A stretch of 64,000 bases of DNA. Origin: Benincasa hispida (Eukaryota; Streptophyta; Magnoliopsida; Cucurbitales; Cucurbitaceae). The notes beneath the pieces were generated by a model. It saw nothing but the letters and a program-made list of their open reading frames with translations, was not told the origin of the DNA and did not search any database. Both the position numbers and the translations under genes were made by a program. The first letter of the stretch is position 1. The number at the start of each line of letters is the position of its first letter. Shown here one piece after another: positions 34,832 through 46,700 of this stretch. The DNA lies in assembly GCF_009727055.1 (NCBI RefSeq), contig NC_052350.1, positions 16,723,129 to 16,787,128 on the forward strand, written 5' to 3'.

Positions 34832-37012
34832 TGAAGGAAATCGGAAGCGAGATTTCCATGAGCAGCGGAACAAGTTTATTCCAAATTACAATCATGAATC
34901 AACAATACATTTACAGTTGACTTCAAACAAATGGTTATACAATTCAAATGCAGAAATTACCGCATGAACAACAAATGAACAATGAGAAAAACTCTACGCA
35001 CATAGGCAGAAACGTCTCCACGGTCCGTTGTGCGACCGCTCGAACAACAGCGACCAAAAATGCTCGATCTACACGACCGCAACATAGCAACGAACATAGC
35101 ACGAACACTTCACGCTCGTCCTTAACAAACTCCTCGGTCACGAACTCCTCAGCAACACGAACGACCTCTAGAAAACCTCGACGGTGTCTGACACTACCAA
35201 CAAGGTGACCTTGGTATTCTCGGTGTGAGAATCTAGAGGGTGGGCTCTGTTCGGACTTGGTATGAGGCAGACGAACGAAGGAAACAACGATCGCGTACAC
35301 GACTAGATAATTGGAAGATGGAGGAGACCTATTGTATAAGTCGATGACCAATCGTTTAGATAAAGCTAAGCGATCGTCTAGCAAAAGCTATGCGATCATT
35401 TAGCTCATTGTTTAGCTCGGTCTGTCACCTACAGACACTGCAAGCTTGGACCAGCGATCGTCTAGCAAAACTATGCGATCGTTTAGTTAATACTGCACGA
35501 TTGTTTAGCTATACTCTGCACGATCGTTTAGCTCACCTAGCCGACGTCTGTAAATCTGTATTTACTTGACGACCCAGTGAGTTTCTTTTGCGCAGAGAGA
35601 AAACTCAAAACTTTTTCAATCTTTTGTAAAAAACTTCTTTTTAAAATAGGAAAACCATTCTCCTTTTAAACTTACCATGATTTAATAACCACCCACTACT
35701 TTGGTTATTTAAAAGAAAAAGAATTAATTATCCAATAATTAATATTATTATAAACATAAATGATAACCAACTTATCATACTATATTTATAACCTATAGTT
35801 TTAATATTTCATCTCATGAAACATATAAACCATAGTTCTTTTTCTATTCCATGGTACTTAATGTAAATCTCATTTACATCAATCCTCCACTAGATGTATC
35901 TTATACATCATACCGATTATATCATATATAATCAAAATACCTCTTGTCAATTTGAACATTTTAAATCAACACCAAGAACTGATCCTCAACTGAATCCATT
36001 GAGCTACCAAGGGACCTCATGGACCTGTAGCTCGAAGCTCCAACGATACGTGAATAATTGATTAAACTCTTTAGTCACGGGATCCACCATCCGTTAACTG
36101 CCAGACACTCCATTAAAGATCGACAGCTGAACTCTCCTTACCACAGATATATTATATGTCCATCTTAACCAATCAGCAGTGCGACAACCCTTCACAGATC
36201 GCTCGTAATTACAGCTGGACAAATAACCGTTATGCCCCTGTAGTTACATCTGTCTTCTTAAGTACCACTGATCCCTCTAATGAACATAAGTCATAGTCTT
36301 ACTATGATCGAGTATTCTCTTCCAAAGAGAAGTTGTGGCCACTATGTTCAAGCCCCGGAATTAGCCCTTAAGGGAGCAATCTCTCTGCTTATCCCTACTT
36401 CGGGAAATGAGTGAATTTCATCCTGTGGATTGAGTTCTTAGCTCCCAGATCAGACAAGTCCCCAAAAAGGTAGGCATGTTGAGTGGCAATCTGGCCACTC
36501 TCCATACTATTCAAAGGATCGCCCTCAAAGGTAGGAGTTCCCAAAACACTCAGGATTGAGGTTGTGCCACCTATGGTCGTTTAGGTGAGATGTAAGTCTC
36601 TATTATCAACGATGTTATATACAGAGTCTAGTCATCTCGTGGTCTAAGTCTTATACAAACTCTTTGTATAGGACACCCCGCTCCACATCTCTATATGAAT
36701 GGTTAGGATCTACCATATGTAATAGTTTACAATACTTGCAAACTTCTACAAAGCAGGCCGTATCCGTAGTGTCACCAGGATCAGGTATTCCACCTTAATC
36801 CTTATACTACAGACCTATTTAGGTTATCACTTAAGGTATGATCCACTTGTATATTACATATACATGCTTAAGTTCACATAAGATAACCAAGGAGCTTTGT
36901 TTATTGGATATGAGTAAATGTCAGAATTAAATAAAACATTTTTTATTCATTGAACAATGTGTATCTTTACAAAACAACGAGACTCAGGAGAATTAGGACA
37001 CCAATCCCAACA
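34832..37012 (-). mobile_element. Solo long LTR (about 2.2 kb), minus orientation
   Basis: On the minus strand it begins TGTTGGGATTGG at 37012 and ends near 34832 in '...TTTCCTTCA'. Flanks are 'ctaaa' (34827-34831) and 'ctata' (37013-37017), a possible 5-bp target duplication with one mismatch. The alternative left edge at 34782 is less likely because the tandem array continues past it. No gag/pol lies between, so it is a solo LTR. It is related to the LTRs at 10493-12298 and 37213-40708. Part of it gives a 146-codon open frame (34944-35384) that I regard as spurious. Confidence 0.7.
35340..35560. repeat. CGATCG palindrome cluster inside the long LTR
   Basis: About eight units of the form 'gcgatcgtctagcaaaa' or 'acgatcgtttagct', spaced about 20-35 bp. 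This is the same motif family as in MULE A, here within an LTR. Confidence 0.82.
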
Positions 37013-37680
37013 CTATATTCTATACTTTCAGTGGCATTACTCACATTGAATAAGAAGAAAATTGTATATATATACTATTGACAAAAAATGGAAAAAGAAA
37101 AAAGGTTATATATTTCTCAAGCAGAATGTTATGTTCTTATAAACAATATAACAATCACACCAATGGTAAAAATGGAAAATCCTACAACATTGTAAAAATA
37201 TTGGCAACATAGTGATAGAGTAAACTAACATGCAGCGGAAGAAATCAGAATTAATAAGTACTTTAATTACACTTAATTTGAGTTTAAAAACATGCATTGA
37301 AACAAAAATTAAGTGAAAGGATTTCAAGAACTACAACCTTTGATGAATCTTAGCAATACCAACTTCTCTCCACGAATTGGGTCTCCAAAAAACCAAAGGA
37401 CCACCACAAGGATCTTCTCTACTATCCTCTAACTTGGAATGAGAGGTGGAATATCAAAATTGAGGTTATTTGATTGAGAGAATATGAGGGTTTGTAGAGA
37501 ATTTTTGGAAATAACCAATTTCAGCTTGCATAAGTTCTTAAATATGATCAAATCAGATGTATTTAAGCAAGTTAATCATACAATCATTTTAATCTCAACT
37601 TAATGACACCTCAACTAGCTGATTATAATTGGGCTAGGTGTTTCAATTGGGTGAAACCACCATAATTAGAAAGGAAATGT

Positions 37681-37723
37681 TGGAAAATTCCACTTATAAT
37701 TCCACTCAAAGTGGAATTTTCCA
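37681..37723. repeat. Perfect 15-bp inverted repeat inside the LTR
   Basis: 'tggaaaattccactt' (37681-37695) and its exact reverse complement (37709-37723) with a 13-base loop. It lies in the TGTGG-type LTR and is probably part of that element. Confidence 0.8.
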
Positions 37724-38404
37724 TTTTAAAATTCAATTTTGAATGTAATTTTAATTCTCACTAAAATTAGAGAATTAAAATCAAGTCTGAATTTTTATTT
37801 TCAAAATTTGAAAAATGTTTTATTTAAATAAATAATTAAATAATTTTAATTAATTAATTAATCAATAATTTAATATCAAATATTAAATTAATCTAACACA
37901 TAATTCATACATGAATCCTATTTATGTAAATCAATATTTAAACCAATATTTAAATATTCTAATCTCTTCGATTTCGTTTAATTTAAACAAAATTAAACCT
38001 TTTATTTATATCGAATATAATTATGAAGGAACTCTTATACAAGAGTACCTCTGAGCGAAAGCGAATCTTTCTAAAGACATTGTGACAGAATTTCCACATT
38101 TACATTCAAACAAACAGATATGCATCAAACTACTAAATTACCAGCATGCTTTCAGATAAATAAACAAGAGAATGAGTAAACTTACCAGTTGAAGACTCTC
38201 TTCACAGCAAATCTCGGTCTCTCCACGAACGAACGCTCTCGCTGGAACGACAAGTTATCGTTCAGCAACACCCGATCGTCTACCACGAATGGACTCCACA
38301 CGAAAAGATGAAGAACGGAGAGTGACACCAAAATTGGAACCCTTAGTATTCTCAGAGTGAGAATCCAAAGAGTGGGCTCTGTTCGAATTTTGTAGAAGGG
38401 AGGA

Positions 38405-38650
38405 GGAAAAGAGATCGTATACAACGATCAAGCAAGTGGGAGAAAGGCGAGTCTATCGTATATACAAAGTGCTTGATCGTTTAGGCGAGGTACACGATTG
38501 TGTAGGAAAAGGTAGGCGATCGTCTATACGATCGTTTAGTAAAGCTCGGGCTCTAAGCGATCATTTAACAAAAGGTAGGCAATCATTTAGTAGAAAGCGC
38601 GTGCGTGTAAGCGATCAAGTAGTAAAATGTGAGCTATCGTATAGTCTCTC
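38405..38650. repeat. CGATCG palindrome cluster inside the second LTR block
   Basis: Units such as 'gcgatcgtctatacgatcg' and 'agcgatcatttaacaaa' recur about eight times. It sits at the same relative place as the cluster at 35340-35560, which supports common descent of the two LTRs. Confidence 0.8.
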
Positions 38651-40778
38651 AATTCACTAAGCGATAGGATGCAAACACTTCGTGAGCAATTATCTGCGAT
38701 CTTTTCAAAATGAAGACAAATTTCATTTTATTCTTCAGTTACGAAAACCGAATGGAACCTCCCAATAACGCACAGTTACGGAGAAAACGACGGTCAATTA
38801 TCCCATAATTTCCAAATTAATAATAATAAATATAATCATATTATATTCATTAACCTATAGTTTAATATCATATATCAACCATAGTTTTTTCTTCTCCACT
38901 AGATATAAATCATATTTATATCCAGTTTCCTCCAATTAATGTATCTCATACATAAAGTCAATCATATCATATATAATTAACCAATTCAATTATATCATAT
39001 ATAATCGAACTCCCTCTTGTCAATTTGAATATTTCAAACTGACCCAAAAACTTATTCTCAACTTGAGTCTAAGCTACCAAGGGGACCTTATGGACTTATG
39101 GCTCAAAACTCCAACGGTACGTGAATAACTGATTAAACTCTTTAGCCACGAGATCAATCATTCATTAACTGCCAGACATTCCACTAAAGACCAACAGTTG
39201 AACTCTTCTTACCACAGATATATTTCTGTGTCCATCGGATATAACCAATCGTTAGTATGATAACCCTTCACAAATGCTCGTAAGTACATATGAGCCAATT
39301 TACCGTTTTGCCCTTGTAGTTACATCGTACTCCTTAAGTACCATTGATTCCTCTAATGAACAATACAACATAGTCCTACTATGTATGGACACCTCTTAAG
39401 CCATGAGAAGGTGTGTGGTGCCACATCGTTCAAGCCCCAGGATCAACCCTTAAGGCAGCAATCTATCTACTTACTCCTACTTCGGGGAAGAAGTGAATTC
39501 CATCTTGTGTAGCTGAGTTCCCAGCTCCAAAATCAGACGAATCCCCAAAGTGGTAGGTTTGAGTTGGCGACCTGGCCACTCGCACCCATACAAATCAAAG
39601 GACCGACCTCAATGGTAGGAGTTCCCAACTCACTCAGGATTAAGGTAATGTTACTTATGGTCATCCTAGTGAAGTGAAGTCTTTGTCATGAACAACGTTA
39701 TATAACGAGATGTTAACACTTCAGGGTTAGATCTTATACAAACTCTTTGTATAAGACGCCCCCACTCGTATATCCCCACACGAATGATCAGGATCAGACC
39801 ATCTGTTTATAATACTTGTAACTATTCTACAAAGTGGGCCGCATCCGTAGCGTTATCAGGATAAAGTTTCCCTCCTATATCCATATACTACAGACCATTT
39901 TGGTTATCACTTAAGACATGATCTACTTGTATGTCACCACATACATGCTTAAGTTACATAATGACAACTAGGGATTTTAGTTTATTGGTTTGTGATCAAG
40001 CAAATAAAACATCCAATGTACAAAGTCAAGTAGTGAAGAAAATATCATATATTATACATCACAAGCGTTTATAGTCCAACTTATAAACCATGTCCCTCTC
40101 TGGGCTCCATTGTTCAAGACCAGGAATCAACGCTTAAGTTCCATCTAACAGAACTATGTCTCCAACTATCTATCCGGTCTTACCCCAAAATGAAAGGCTT
40201 ATTGAACAGTGCTGTTCGACTACTCTCACGTATGCAGATCAAAGGATAATTCCGAATAAACACGAGTTCATAGTTAGAACAGGATTAAGATCGAGTTACT
40301 CTAAGTCATTAAATTTGAAATAGTCAATTTTAACAGTAAACGGTCGTTATAAAGAAAAGTGACTATTTTGAGGTTCGATCTTATGCAAACTCATTGTATA
40401 GGATGCCCCCACTCACATGTCTCCACAGGAATAATTTTGAGATCATTTATATCAGTATATAGAGGTACCCAATCTCATCCATATATTTATACACTATTTT
40501 GGCTTTATACTAAAACTTGATCCTATTTTATGTCACCACATAAAGTTAAAGTATTTATATTATAGCCATGTATTCATTTATTAGATTTTTATAATAAAAT
40601 ACAATATCAACAACAATTTATTGAATAAAATACTTAATAATACTTTTTATTAATAAATAGAATATATTAACAATATTTACGAACTGCGAGTTTAAGACAT
40701 TCCCAACACATACACGTTCACATCTATAGAAATTACATCGATAGTAAACGCTACATCATTGTATAGATGGTGGAAATT

Positions 40779-43204
40779 TACATGTTCTACGGTTGTGACC
40801 AATACGACGACAATGACCGCATTTTGTCTAACTTTTTTTCCTCGTCAATTGATAATATTCTTTGTTTTCGAGGTCGACCTACTGGACGCTTAACAACTAG
40901 AGGTAATATACTCATGTCAATTGTTGTAGGTTTCCAATTAGCATGGTTCCCAACTGGATGAACAGACCAGTATAACATGAAATAAAGGTACTTGACAAAA
41001 AATACTTAGGAACAAAATAGTAAGTATCCATATTGCGTCCACGAAGAACAGCAAGTGCGTGGGCACATGGAATTTTATCAAGATCTCAAACACGGTACAT
41101 GATTTTGAATCTAAATGTACCATAAAGTGATTGCTTCCATCAATCACTTGAAATTCAACATCATTAATTGCATTAATCTGAGAAAAATGACACATAGACA
41201 ACAAATTAATTAAGATCCATCAGTGATAAAAGTCTATCAATGATTGAACTCAATCACTGATAGATTTTGCAATACATCCCATGAAAATAAGTAACTTTTA
41301 TTGTGAAGCTTCTTGATATCTAATGTTGTGTTCGTAATTTTCCCTCAACTCAGTTTTTCAAAACGGTTTTCATACAATATGCAACTTTACTTTTATCATA
41401 AAACCATTTTTGAAATAATTGTCTGATAGAATCGAGTAGTGATGCCACGGCTAAATCTCTAAGCTCTTTTAGAATTGCATTTAAGCATTCTGAAATGTTT
41501 GTAGTCGTCATCTGATATCTTCTCCTTCTACAATATGCACAAGCCAACTTCTCGAAACCAACATTACTAAGATGGTCTCATATGCTAGGATATATAACCT
41601 TCATCCATCTCATATTTAGCTCAAAATCAACAACAGTATATGCTTTTTCACATCTAAAAAACATATTATCAATAGAAGAGTCCTTATATGTCAACTTCAA
41701 ACTTCTCGAAAAGGTGTTGCAAACAAACACAATATTCAGCAGTTGGAAAAACGTTTTGAACACATTTCAGAATACTTAAATGTCGATCATATATAATAAC
41801 TAAACCTTCTTGATCCCCTAACTTCTCTTTATATTCTCAAAAAACCATTTCCATGATGCATCATTCTCGAAGTCTACAATACTAAAGGCAAGAGGAAAAA
41901 TCTGTTTGTTACCATCACTTGTTGACACCGTCAAAAGAGTTCCACCATATTTACATTTTAAAAAGGTGTTGTCAAATGATATGTTTGGCCTACAATATTT
42001 TTCACCCCTCAATACACAATCCAATTGCCATAAAACAATACTTAAAATGCCTCTTGGAATCAGTTTCATATGTAGTGAATGAACCTGCAGTAAAATAAAA
42101 AAGATATATCAAAGAATAATTACATCCTATTTTACAATAGATCTATCACTGCTAGATCAAATATCAGCGATAGACCAATAATATGCTCATTTACTATAAG
42201 ATCTATCACTAATAGACCAATATCAGTGATAGACCATTTAAACAAGTCCATCAAATACTGGTTACATACTCATTGAAAGCTTGATTCATTATTTATAAAG
42301 GATAGGAGAAAAAACCAAACTTGGGTTCATTTCTTCTAGCTTTGTAAAAAATTATAGGATCAAGACATAAAATTCCTTTGCACCATTCCATAACTTCATA
42401 ATATATTCTTCCACCCTCCAAGTTTTGTAGTAGCTAACATACGCATGTTAATCATAATATCATCCGGAGTCAAATGGTCACAAGGGCTAAATTCTTTTAT
42501 CATATAATCACCAATCAATGATGAAGATGCTTGTCTATGAGAAGTTTGAATATCATTTATAGAACAAATTAGCAATTTACTTCCTAAGTTTCCATAGTTC
42601 CCCACTCTTATAACGAGATGCGAACGTACTATTGACAATCACCTTATGAGCACTTCAACTCAATTTATTTAGAATTTTATCTCACAGTCTTGAACTCAAA
42701 GTTGTTCTTTATAGCTATGTAGTAAAAAGACTTTGATACTATTTCCTTACTAGCAAATATATCATTCTCTTTCAAATTAAATGTAAAAGACAATCTACTA
42801 ATATGAACATTTGTTAGAATGTTAAAATCATCATTAATTGGAGAAGAAGAAGACACGACACATAAAAATTTATCAAATCCACTATTGGAAACCCCTTCTA
42901 AAAGCATGAACAACTAATGGATGTCTTGTTTTGTTCTTTAACTAAATTCAAAAACCAAGTAACATCATTATCTTCATGAATTTCAACCACAGTTTGAATG
43001 CCATTGATACCAAAATCTAATAAGATCGATAATTATATTGAAGAAATAGATACATTCAATTGAATTTCCTTTAATATCAAACTCACAAAACTCTAAAAAA
43101 AATATAATCTCATTGACCAATACGTCTTTAGTCTTGTAATTCAAGTAATTATGTTTGTCATCCCACTGTCCATTATGAAATACCGCTACTGCAAGCTTAA
43201 TCAT
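40779..43204 (-). pseudogene. MULE (mudrA) transposase, decayed
   Basis: Domains read on minus, N to C. The N-terminal module is 'LAVAVFHNGQWDDKHNYLNY' (about 43190) and later 'LKENDIFASKEIV' (about 42760). The DDE core has the first Asp in 'ISFDNTFLKCKYGGTLLTV' (about 41950) with 'LAFSIVDFENDASWKWFFE'. The second Asp is in 'IYDRHLSIL' (about 41795) and the catalytic Glu in 'NISECLNAILKELRDL' (about 41480). A SWIM remnant 'PCAHALAVLRGR' lies near 41050. An AT-hook-like 'VGRPRKQR' is followed by a CX2CX4HX4C zinc knuckle 'CGHCRRIGHNRRTC' (about 40779-40820), one frame off after an A-run. All catalytic residues survive, but stops, frameshifts and palindrome-bearing introns break it up. The LTR block begins some 70 bp after the knuckle. 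Confidence 0.85.
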
Positions 43205-43325
43205 ATTTCCAAATCACTTCAAGAAACATAAATTAAACTCATAACATTGATAGACTAATAGAATAAATAGAAAACAATATATGTTAGTGATAGACTAATA
43301 TCATTGATAGACTATGATATATATT
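41215..43325. repeat. CTATCAGTGATAG palindromes in the introns of the MULE B transposase gene
   Basis: Clusters at about 41217-41265, 42138-42240 and 43245-43320, each between recognisable coding blocks. They are the same motif as in the partner gene of the element. Confidence 0.8.
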
Positions 43326-45507
43326 AATCATAAGTAAACTAATATTGAAGTTCATGACTGATTGGAAAAAAAAGCCTAAATATAAATAAAAACAGAAATT
43401 AAGTTATGGAAGGAAAAATTAAAGTAGATGAAACTTGTAGAAATCATCAAATCCACTACTAACATTAGCATATTTCAGTTAAACATCAATGAAACCTAAA
43501 ACATTACAATTGAAAACAAATTAAAAAAAACCTAGATGAAATCGAATAAGAAATTGAGGAAGATGACCTAAACATGGGAAAAGAATTGCACGAGCAAAGG
43601 ATGAAACAATACAAAATCTTGAGTAAGAAATACCAAATCGTGAGTAGAAATACCAAATTGCGAGCAAAAAATGGATCAATTTTAGAATTGTTTCTCTCAA
43701 AACCGTTTGGCGAAGAATGAAAAAGACGTACTTGAAAAACACACATTAACTCGAGTAAAAAGAAGATAGATGAAGAAGACGCGGGAGAATGAAAGTGTAC
43801 CTGAAATCGCACCTACCTGAAGAAGATGGCATGAAGAAGACGGCGAAAAACAAACACAAAGGCGATGAAGAAGACACGGACAAAAGAATGTTATTTTAAG
43901 AATAAAAAGAAAGGTAAATCATATCTTCCTAAATATTCTATATATGCCATTAGTTTTAAAAAAGGATATATATATATTTATTTATAATAAAAAAACATCT
44001 GCTACAATTTTTTTCCCTAGAAAACAAAACTAAAGGCCCAAAGGCTCAGAAATAGATTGAGTTGGGCCTCTTGAAATAAAAGTTTGGGCGAGCCTAGCAA
44101 AAATGCACGGCCCAAACAGAGCATTGACCCGTTATTTGAAGAAAGAGAAATAGGAAGAAATGGCCACTTACAAACCTTCATTTTAAAAATGGCTAATAAG
44201 ATAAATGAATTTGAAGATATGACAAACTGATTTTATATTTTGAAAATTAGCAAAACGATTAAATAAATAATTAACTAATAATTTGTGAATGTCATAAATA
44301 CTCTCATCTTCCATAGATTATGTAAATGCTAACAAAGAAAATATTCATTCCTCTAAATTAGTTTGTAACTAACCAACCAAATCTCAATTAAATGATAAAA
44401 AATAGATAACACAAAACAAATCAAAAATGGGAGAATCTAAATTAGGTTGTAACTAACCAATCAAATCTTAATTAAATGGTAAAAAAATAGATAACATAAC
44501 AATTCAAAAGTGGGAGAAAAGAAACCCAAGAACATACCTCGAATAGGTGTCATGCATAAATACTTGCAAAAAATATGGTGGATGGACGATACTTAGTTCA
44601 AAATCGTAAATAATAAACACAAATTCTCAATCAAATATAACAAATCTTCAACAAGTTCTATGATAATATAGAAAAGTAATTAAGAAAATAAAAATTAAAT
44701 AGGAACTTTTCTTTTTTAGATAAAGTGATATTTGAAAATAACATAACATTTATATATATATATAAAAAAAAAAGGTAAAAAGAAGGGAAAAAAAGAAAGA
44801 AGCAAATAACAATATTACACCTTATTAAAGGAAAAAAAAAGCAAATAACAAAAGAGCTTATCATTATTCTTTAGTTAATTAAATTGTAATTTTAATATGT
44901 TGTTGGAGAAAAATTGGTGAAAAAAAAAAAAAAGTAAATAATGACTACTTAGAGAGTTGATAGTTATGAGAGATAAGGGACTAAAACGGTTGAGAACAAA
45001 AAAATAATTAGCGGAAAAAATAATTATCCGCTAATTATTTCTCTTCCTCTTCATCCCCTTATTTCGAATTCACCATCTCTATTTTCGTCAAGCCTCCATC
45101 GCAGTTTGTCCTATCGACAAACTCATCTAGGAAAGTTTGTTGCTTCATCTAAAATCTCTCATAGTCAGGACAATGAGTTCAAAGCATGATACAATATCTT
45201 TACGTCGAAGAATCACAACAACTCCACTCCTAATTTGCATAAATTGATTAAGAAGGAGCAAATACTTCTCATTATCAAGATGTTCTTTGATGTTTAGAAA
45301 AGAATTGGTGAAGAATTATTCGGAGCATGAAATTGTATCATGATTGCACTCCAAGAAAATCGACTCCTCTGTGAAGAAAGATTTCAAAAAGTATTTATTG
45401 CATTGATTTTCAATAATTTGAGATATTAAAGAAGAAGAAGCAAAATAAATGTATAAAATAAAAGATAAAGTGAAATAATTAGATAATATAAGATTTGAAA
45501 GAAATAG

Positions 45508-45539
<32 letters not shown>

Positions 45540-46700
45540 GGGAAGAATTGGAACAATAAATATAATGTGAGATTTGAAAAAATACAAAAAAAAAGTTAAA
45601 TAAATAAATGAAAATTTGAGATAAAGTGAGATTGACGATTCTAATAAATAGTAGAAATTTTATAGGTTATAATATAGGAAGACCAAAATTTAATTACAGT
45701 GTAATATTTACTATTTTTTCAAAATGATAGTGTAATTATGTTGTATGTCTGAATATCTCTTTCAAAGATGACCAAATTAAAAATCTATTGAATTATGTCC
45801 CAATCGAAATTTAGATTCAAATTCGGCTACTACTTTTTTTCCCATTTTGTCCTTGATGACATCACGATCTCCCTTATTTCATGCAAAACAAATCTCCTAA
45901 TTTCGCTCTTCTCCAGATTTACATTTTATAGATTATTTTTTTCAACATCATCTATTTTCTTCTAAAAATTCTACCAGATTTGTGGGAGTTACTCGTCAGT
46001 GCCCCCTTTATGAACACACTAGATTTCTCTCTTTTGTACATTATTAACTGTTACATTTGTCTATTCAACAAATTTTGTTTTGCTTTGAGGCCAGGCACAT
46101 ATACAGTGTATTCAAGTAATTTTTTGTTTCATTTGAGACTAGGGCAACAATTTTGTGTTTCCAAAGCTGGGCAGAGTTGAAGCCTCGTCGAAGCAGCCTA
46201 TGAAGTATTCATGCCGTAAGATTGAACAAATTTTGGATTTTGTTTTTTAAATTTGAAATTTAATTTAACTGTTTTTAGATTCCATTGTGTGCGATTTGAT
46301 ATAATTTAATTATATATTTGTTTATTTAGATTTTGTAGGGTGTTAGGTTGTTAGGGGTATTTTAGACCATCCTTAAATATAAAATAATTAATTAAATAAT
46401 TATTTGATCATATATCCAATAAAAAAAAATTCAATGACTATATTTCTAAATGATTAATTGAATTTGGCCATTTTTGTAGGTAGCCCTTGAAGAAGGGCAC
46501 TGAGCTTCGTAAGCTTATTATTAGAGAAATCGTACAAAATAGCCATACAAATATCCTTAGTTGGATAAATGACCATTTTCTAAATTGTATGATTTATGGC
46601 CTAATTATGTGATAGGGAGGGGCTCACTTCCCTACTTACTTTTCCAACTTTGCCCTCACCAAATCCAATACTTCCATCAATTACGGTTGATTATATTTTG
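43326..46700. other. Leader-like end of MULE B, then intergenic AT-rich DNA
   Basis: Up to about 43900 the sequence looks like the 5' end of the minus-strand mudrA gene. After that no family is recognised. At 45002-45015 and 45027-45040 a perfect 14-bp inverted repeat ('aaataattagcgga') is present. Between 45100 and 45400 there are short runs of plausible coding-like sequence with stops that I cannot assign. A TA microsatellite and A-runs lie at 44751-44775 and 44920. Confidence 0.45.

Larger units (their letters stand above)
37213..40708 (-). mobile_element. Nested block of long LTRs, minus orientation
   Basis: Read on minus, the block starts TGTTGGGAATG at 40708 and ends '...TTTACTCTATCA' at 37213. 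The outer flanks are 'catag' (37208-37212) and 'catac' (40709-40713), a near-perfect 5-bp duplication. Within it three LTR-like parts can be told apart. About 40708-40085 is the first 620 bp of one LTR. About 40060-38100 is a longer, better preserved LTR with the same internal order as the other copies. From 38098 to 37213 is a different LTR type beginning TGTGGAAATTCTGTC. No protein-coding part lies between, so these are solo or nested remnants. The internal boundaries are approximate. Confidence 0.6.
30541..43900. mobile_element. MULE 'B': DUF1985/Ulp1-like gene (+) converging on mudrA (-), split by LTR insertions
   Basis: Left part: DUF1985 gene on plus (about 31600-34130). Right part: MULE transposase on minus (43204 down to about 40779). 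The two genes converge, the same layout as in MULE A. Introns and intergenic parts of B are rich in CTATCAGTGATAG-type palindromes (31080-34710, 41220-41270, 42140-42240, 43250-43320). Both outer flanks contain 'cttcttc'-rich leader-like DNA in opposite orientation (30625-30720 and 43740-43880), as expected for the ends of two outward-starting genes. Two LTR blocks (34832-37012 and 37213-40708) interrupt it. Terminal inverted repeats and the exact ends were not found. Confidence 0.6.

Noticed and set aside
34782..34832. LTR edge at 34782 from the inverted 'tgttggga' ends
   Set aside because: The roughly 210-bp tandem unit continues to 34831, so the edge is more likely at 34832; the earlier similarity seems to be chance.
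34944..35384. 146-codon open frame on minus
   Set aside because: It lies wholly inside the long LTR and runs through the CGATCG cluster. It matches no family and is not kept in the related LTRs.
38182..38660. Open frames on both strands around 38.2-38.7 kb
   Set aside because: They fall within the LTR block and its palindrome cluster. The peptide is mostly translated repeat.
45100..45400. Possible decayed coding region
   Set aside because: A few coding-looking phrases can be read with stops between them, but none could be assigned to a family.
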